A stretch of 64,000 nucleotides of DNA from Rhodobacteraceae bacterium IMCC1909 (lineage in GTDB: Bacteria > Pseudomonadota > Alphaproteobacteria > Rhodobacterales > Rhodobacteraceae): positions 62,001 to 126,000 of the forward strand of contig JAPDHM010000001.1 of assembly GCA_030704425.1 (NCBI GenBank), read 5' to 3'. Both the position numbers and the translations under genes were made by a program. Below are positions 60,825-64,000 of this stretch, one piece after another. The first letter of the stretch is position 1; each line of letters begins with the position of its first letter. Under the pieces are notes generated by a model, which had not been told where the DNA came from, ran no database searches, and saw only the letters and a program-made list of their open reading frames with translations.

Positions 60825-61810
60825 ATGTCTGACGCTCCGCTCAAAGGCTGGAACCACACGCCCAATGTGCCGCTAAAAGTTTCACCGTTCTTCAGTTGGC
60901 CGCCCCGCCCAGTCGAAATGGTGAAATGGGTCTTCAATTCGTGGTTTTTCGTGACTGAAAAGCTGATCCTCGTTGGGATCGCGTTCATCTCATTTTATTG
61001 GTTCCAGCCGCCGTTGGAGGTGACACGCACTCTGGCCTTTGGCTGGGTTGCAGAAATGTTTATCCGCAACGTGATCTTGATGACACTTGTTGCAGGTGGG
61101 CTTCATGTGTATTTTTACACCTTCACCAAACAAGGGAAAGCGTTGAAGTATGATGCGCGCCCGCTCATGAAAAGTGGGCGGCAGTTTACATTAGGCGGGC
61201 AAATACGCGACAATATATTCTGGACAATTGCCAGCGGTGTTACCGTCTGGACTGCCTATTAAGCGTTGATGTTCTGGGCTATGGCCAACGGTTATGCCCC
61301 CATGCTGACATGGGCTGCGCATCCGGTTTGGTTCGTCGCATTGTTCCTTTTGATCCGGTCTGGGAGAGCTTTTATTTTTACTGGATTCACCGCGCGCTCC
61401 ACATCCCTTTTCTGTATAAACATGTCCATGCGCTGCACCATCGCAACATTAACGTGGGGCCATGGTCGGGCCTGTCGATGCACCCTGTCGAACACCTGAT
61501 CTTTCTCGGATCGGTCGTGGTCCACTTTGTCGTCGCAGCGCACCCTGTCCATATACTGTTCCATTTACAATACTATGCGCTGACTGCTGCCACGACCCAC
61601 ACAGGGTTTGAGGGAATAGTGATCAAGGATAAGAACCGGGTGAAGCTCGGTACGTTCCACCACCAGATGCATCATCGCTACTTCGAGTGTAACTATGGAT
61701 CGCTCGAGCTACCTTGGGATAAGTGGTTTGGATCATTCCATGATGGTACCGTTGAATCTGATGCCAAAAACCGTGAACGTCGTAAGAAACTTACTAATGA
61801 GGCCAAATGA
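60825..61810 (+). pseudogene. Sterol desaturase/fatty acid hydroxylase gene, two lesions
   Basis: A membrane di-iron hydroxylase gene of about 328 codons. The first part (MSDAPLKGWNHTPNVPLKVS, several hydrophobic spans) ends at an in-frame TAA (61260-61262). The frame continues to about 61355, where one C is missing (ATCCGGTCTGG for ATCCCGGTCTGG), and goes on in the next register. The histidine motifs HRALH, HALHHRN and HHQMHHRYFECNYG are intact there. Two independent lesions mean it is inactive. A ferredoxin-like pathway partner is not nearby; the P450 and desaturase at 14445-17066 are possible former partners. Confidence 0.88.
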
Positions 61811-61942
61811 TATGGGTGGCATGACAGCCAAGGACCTGTAGGAAATCAGGGTTAATTTTGGGACGGCGATGCATATCATTGGCTACAAATTAAAACCATG
61901 ACGAAAAACACCACAACAATTTCTGAGTTCTTGGCGACCCGA

Positions 61943-61994
61943 CAGCCCACGAGGTGCGTCAGAGAGCCAGATGCCATAACTGTGGCGTGAATTG
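61943..61994 (+). repeat. Fragment of the small zinc-ribbon gene
   Basis: CAGCCCACGAGGTGCGTCAG and the following bases read AHEVRQRARCHNCGV, the last third of the zinc-ribbon protein at 55639. No 5' part is present. This is the only recognisable item in the 250 bases between the hydroxylase pseudogene and the GFA gene. Confidence 0.7.
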
Positions 61995-62060
61995 ATGACC
62001 GTATATATTCAGGCTATGTCGATAATGTTGTGGGTGTTCTGCTTTGTCTCGTAGCCCGTT

Positions 62061-62486
62061 TTAGACTAATTCGCTAGTACCACCTTGCTTTCGCACTTCA
62101 CGCCCGTATTTAAACGCGACATGTGGTAAGGCTTCTTGCCCCCATAGACCCTCATGAACGTTAAGATTTTGTCTTTGGTCTATCGTACCAAGGGGAACAA
62201 ACTGACCATCAGGCACTCTCTCAACGAGCATTTCTACCGGTGAGGCACATTTCGAACAAAAGCGATTAGTCATTTTAAAGCCATGTTCGGTTTTGGTGTC
62301 CACAAATTCAGAAACTTTTCCACCCTCATATGTGACCTTACCCATATCAAACACAGCGTAGGCTCTGGAGGACCCACCGGAAATTTTTTGGCACCAAGTA
62401 CAGTAGCACTCGAATACACGCCGTGGTGCACCCTTAGCTTTGTATGTAACAGAACCGCACAAACAACTACCGCTATAGACTGACAT
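62061..62486 (-). CDS. GFA-family (Mss4-like) zinc-binding protein
   Basis: A 141-residue GFA/CENP-V-type protein: GSCLCGSVTYKAKG (two Cys, near residue 7), ECYCTWCQKISGG (near 26) and RFCSKCASPVEM (near 80) give the zinc-binding Cys set. The family includes glutathione-dependent formaldehyde-activating enzyme homologues, most with unproven activity. The ATG at 62486 is preferred to a TTG one codon earlier. It is the last gene of a reverse-strand run of five. Confidence 0.87.
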   Translation of the reverse strand: MSVYSGSCLCGSVTYKAKGAPRRVFECYCTWCQKISGGSSRAYAVFDMGKVTYEGGKVSEFVDTKTEHGFKMTNRFCSKCASPVEMLVERVPDGQFVPLGTIDQRQNLNVHEGLWGQEALPHVAFKYGREVRKQGGTSELV

Positions 62487-62503
62487 CAAATATTCCTTTC
62501 ACA

Positions 62504-62830
62504 TCACATTTCAAAGGCGCGCTGAATTTTCCAGTAAATGAATTTTCCGTTCGCTTTTTCAGCGTAAACCATAACGTTTGAGTGGGGTTTTCCGTCTTGA
62601 ACGACATCATGCGTCGCCACAATATAATCTTCATTTTCCCGTATTATTTTAAAGTTTTTTATGCGTATTTCACCCAAAATACACCAGCTCTTGGTAGTTG
62701 CTAAATCTTCAACTTCGCCAGTTGTGTCTTCGAACTGAAAATCATCCGACAAAAATACAGATAAATGGCTAAAGTCGCGGGTTTCGAGAGTTTTATCCCA
62801 CGCAGTTAAAACTATTTCTGCTTTGATCAT
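62504..62830 (-). CDS. NTF2-fold protein 1
   Basis: A 108-residue SnoaL/NTF2-like protein: VLTAWDKTLETRDFSHLSVF, FLSDDFQFEDTT, then THDVVQDGKPHSNVMVYAEK and FIYWKIQRAFE. The order helix, helix, strands fits the family, as does the Asp in FLSDDF. Its start overlaps the stop of the next NTF2-like gene upstream (ATGA), suggesting a heteromer. Function unknown. Confidence 0.72.
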   Translation of the reverse strand: MIKAEIVLTAWDKTLETRDFSHLSVFLSDDFQFEDTTGEVEDLATTKSWCILGEIRIKNFKIIRENEDYIVATHDVVQDGKPHSNVMVYAEKANGKFIYWKIQRAFEM

Positions 62831-63171
62831 TGATCTACCTCACTCAAATTTATTTTTATTGGTGTTGAGCCAGTCTCTATTCTTCGCATTAAGCCATCTT
62901 CTTTTTGAATATAGTATAAAACAGCATCTTTCGTTCCATTTGGAAAAGGCATTATGAAGTGCATTACCAAAACATCGTCATTTTCATAAAGACACCGTCT
63001 GTTTTCTGGTTTGAACTTTTGGATTAGCGGTTCGAGGCGTTCGATATAGTCTGCTTTTCCCGCGATAGTGCCAGAGGAATGCATGACCATCTCAAAACTG
63101 GGATGACAAAGGCTAGCCAGCATTTTTATGTTTTGTGTATCCCATGCCTCAGAATATTTATCATAAATCAT
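62827..63171 (-). CDS. NTF2-fold protein 2
   Basis: A 114-residue SnoaL/NTF2-like protein: YSEAWDTQNIKMLASLCHPS then FEMVMHSSGTIAGKADY, LYENDDVLVMHFIMPFPNGT, and IQKEDGLMRRIETG. Coupled by a 4-base overlap with NTF2-fold protein 1. AT-rich. Substrate unknown. Confidence 0.75.
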   Translation of the reverse strand: MIYDKYSEAWDTQNIKMLASLCHPSFEMVMHSSGTIAGKADYIERLEPLIQKFKPENRRCLYENDDVLVMHFIMPFPNGTKDAVLYYIQKEDGLMRRIETGSTPIKINLSEVDQ

Positions 63172-63212
63172 TATTTCGTAACCCTAATTATTATTTTTTT
63201 GGCTTGACGGAA

Positions 63213-63521
63213 CTACTTCGAGATCGAAGCAATCAAGTCGGCATCAATCATTAAGTTATCGTGCTTATATTTATTACGTATGGGTAGAACGACCTGCAAG
63301 CTCCATCGATTCACGGCTGCTAAAGCTTCGTCGCCTTCAACCGTTACAAACGCAGTCATTCTCATTGGGTTAATTCGGTCTTTGTTGATATCCACAGTTA
63401 GTCGAGAAGAACTTGTTGGCCTAGACCAAGTTTGCCAAAGCTCGGATAATTCGGCGATAAACGAGTCGTTGTCCGCTTCAGAAGTAAAGGTGTTTACATT
63501 TAGTCTTTTAATGATCGTCAT
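63213..63521 (-). CDS. Small alpha/beta-barrel-like protein
   Basis: About 102 residues from the ATG at 63521 (MTIIKRLNVNTFTSEADNDS to LMIDADLIASISK). Strand-helix-strand order like the ABM-type proteins at 58770 and 59111, but I recognise no specific family. A longer frame back to 63590 adds 23 residues that overlap the neighbour's spacing and look less natural. It lies between the NTF2 pair and the cupin gene on the same strand. Confidence 0.55.
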   Translation of the reverse strand: MTIIKRLNVNTFTSEADNDSFIAELSELWQTWSRPTSSSRLTVDINKDRINPMRMTAFVTVEGDEALAAVNRWSLQVVLPIRNKYKHDNLMIDADLIASISK

Positions 63522-63593
63522 TTTATCATCTTTTTTGTTGGTCACACGCGTGGGCAATTCAGAGATGGTCCACGCAGTGGTTAGTGACATGGC

Positions 63594-63971
63594 TCACGTA
63601 TTAGCCGTACTCCACGCCCCAAAGTTCTTGGCGGATACGGTGACTTCATAGCCGATAAACTCAATATCTCCATTCACCCAGCCATCATGGCCCGGTGCGA
63701 AGGTGTATGCGTCACCCGCATGAACCGTTATTTCAGACCCGTCATCGTGTGCAACAGTCATTGAACCTTGAATTACAACGCCAACATGCGCTGCTTGACA
63801 GCTATGACCACCCACCAAAGGTTTGACGCACTCTGACCATTTCCAGCCCGGTTGAAGCACTAATTTGGTGGCCGTCGCCACACCTAGATCAACCGAAGCT
63901 GAATGAGTTTTTTCTGGCTCTTTCAAAACATCAGGATTGGTAAATGACTTACTTGCTAAGGATTTAGACAT
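63594..63971 (-). CDS. Cupin-domain protein
   Basis: A 125-residue single-domain cupin: KLVLQPGWKWSECVKPL, AAHVGVVIQGSMTVAHDDG (first cupin motif region), AGDAYTFAPGHDGWVNGD (second motif region). The metal-binding His set is reduced (the sequence has GHSCQAAHVG and PGHD), so it may bind a ligand rather than catalyse. It is first in the reverse-strand run that continues with barrel-like, two NTF2-like and GFA genes. Confidence 0.82.
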   Translation of the reverse strand: MSKSLASKSFTNPDVLKEPEKTHSASVDLGVATATKLVLQPGWKWSECVKPLVGGHSCQAAHVGVVIQGSMTVAHDDGSEITVHAGDAYTFAPGHDGWVNGDIEFIGYEVTVSAKNFGAWSTANT

Positions 63972-64000
63972 TACTGTTCTCCAAACTTTCTATTGATATG

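Overview
The window looks like chromosomal accessory DNA from a marine alphaproteobacterium of the Roseobacter type (Rhodobacteraceae). The grounds are the TRAP carboxylate transporter, several CUT1 sugar ABC importers, the Ugp/GlpD block, DUF1538/P-II genes, and an unusually heavy load of insertion-sequence debris and recent pseudogenes. This resembles what is known of cold-water Octadecabacter-like genomes, but the genus is an inference. No rRNA gene, convincing tRNA, CRISPR array or complete prophage was seen.

Layout. 1-2332: end of a TRAP operon (dctQ-dctM) with a convergent LysR gene. 2543-11646: mobile zone with a tyrosine recombinase facing a SOUL haem-binding gene, a 400-bp dispersed repeat, a doubly truncated DUF927-type helicase, an EF-hand/membrane-LuxR/lipoprotein set, one IS3-family and one decayed IS6-family element. 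11786-17066: ArgE-like deacylase, proline-racemase-family enzyme, cytochrome P450 and fatty acid desaturase, separated by IS6 scraps. 17704-35743: an 18-kb sugar-catabolic region. It holds L-fuconate dehydratase, a GntR/FCD regulator, TIM-barrel isomerase, two PfkB kinases, lactonase, aldo/keto reductase, BtpA protein, M42 hydrolase, FGGY kinase, SIS isomerase, a FucI-like protein, a CUT1 ABC importer and a FucU mutarotase. 36222-38424: three neighbouring pseudogenes (SMP-30, creatininase, class V aminotransferase). 38630-41947: DUF1538 membrane protein, two P-II-like proteins and a coiled-coil protein. 42006-43650: decayed IS3 elements and an SDR fragment. 43756-54155: a GC-richer block for glycerol-3-phosphate/glycerophosphodiester use (HAD phosphatase, GlpR-like DeoR, UgpC-B-A-E, phosphoesterase, Na/Pi symporter, GlpD). 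54275-63971: IS6-riddled zone with many small predicted enzymes (SnoaL/NTF2, ABM-like barrels, nitroreductase, GFA, cupin) and a decayed fatty acid hydroxylase.

How the genes work together. Aldo/keto reductase, lactonase and FucD give the first steps of non-phosphorylative L-fucose oxidation. The coupled BtpA-M42-FGGY-SIS-FucI-like string looks like a second, kinase-dependent route for another sugar or sugar conjugate. An 11-bp sequence, ACATGCTAGTA, lies in the three main promoter regions of this region (17704, 23643, 33149) and is the best candidate operator for the local GntR protein. In the Ugp block, uptake, diester cleavage, phosphate handling and GlpD oxidation form one likely operon behind a DeoR regulator.

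The strongest leads are the shared operator with the unassigned sugar module, the DUF1538/P-II/P-II/coiled-coil operon, the duplicated recombinase promoter placed in front of the SOUL gene, and the small-protein cluster at the right end. All identifications come from reading the sequence; none was checked by database search.
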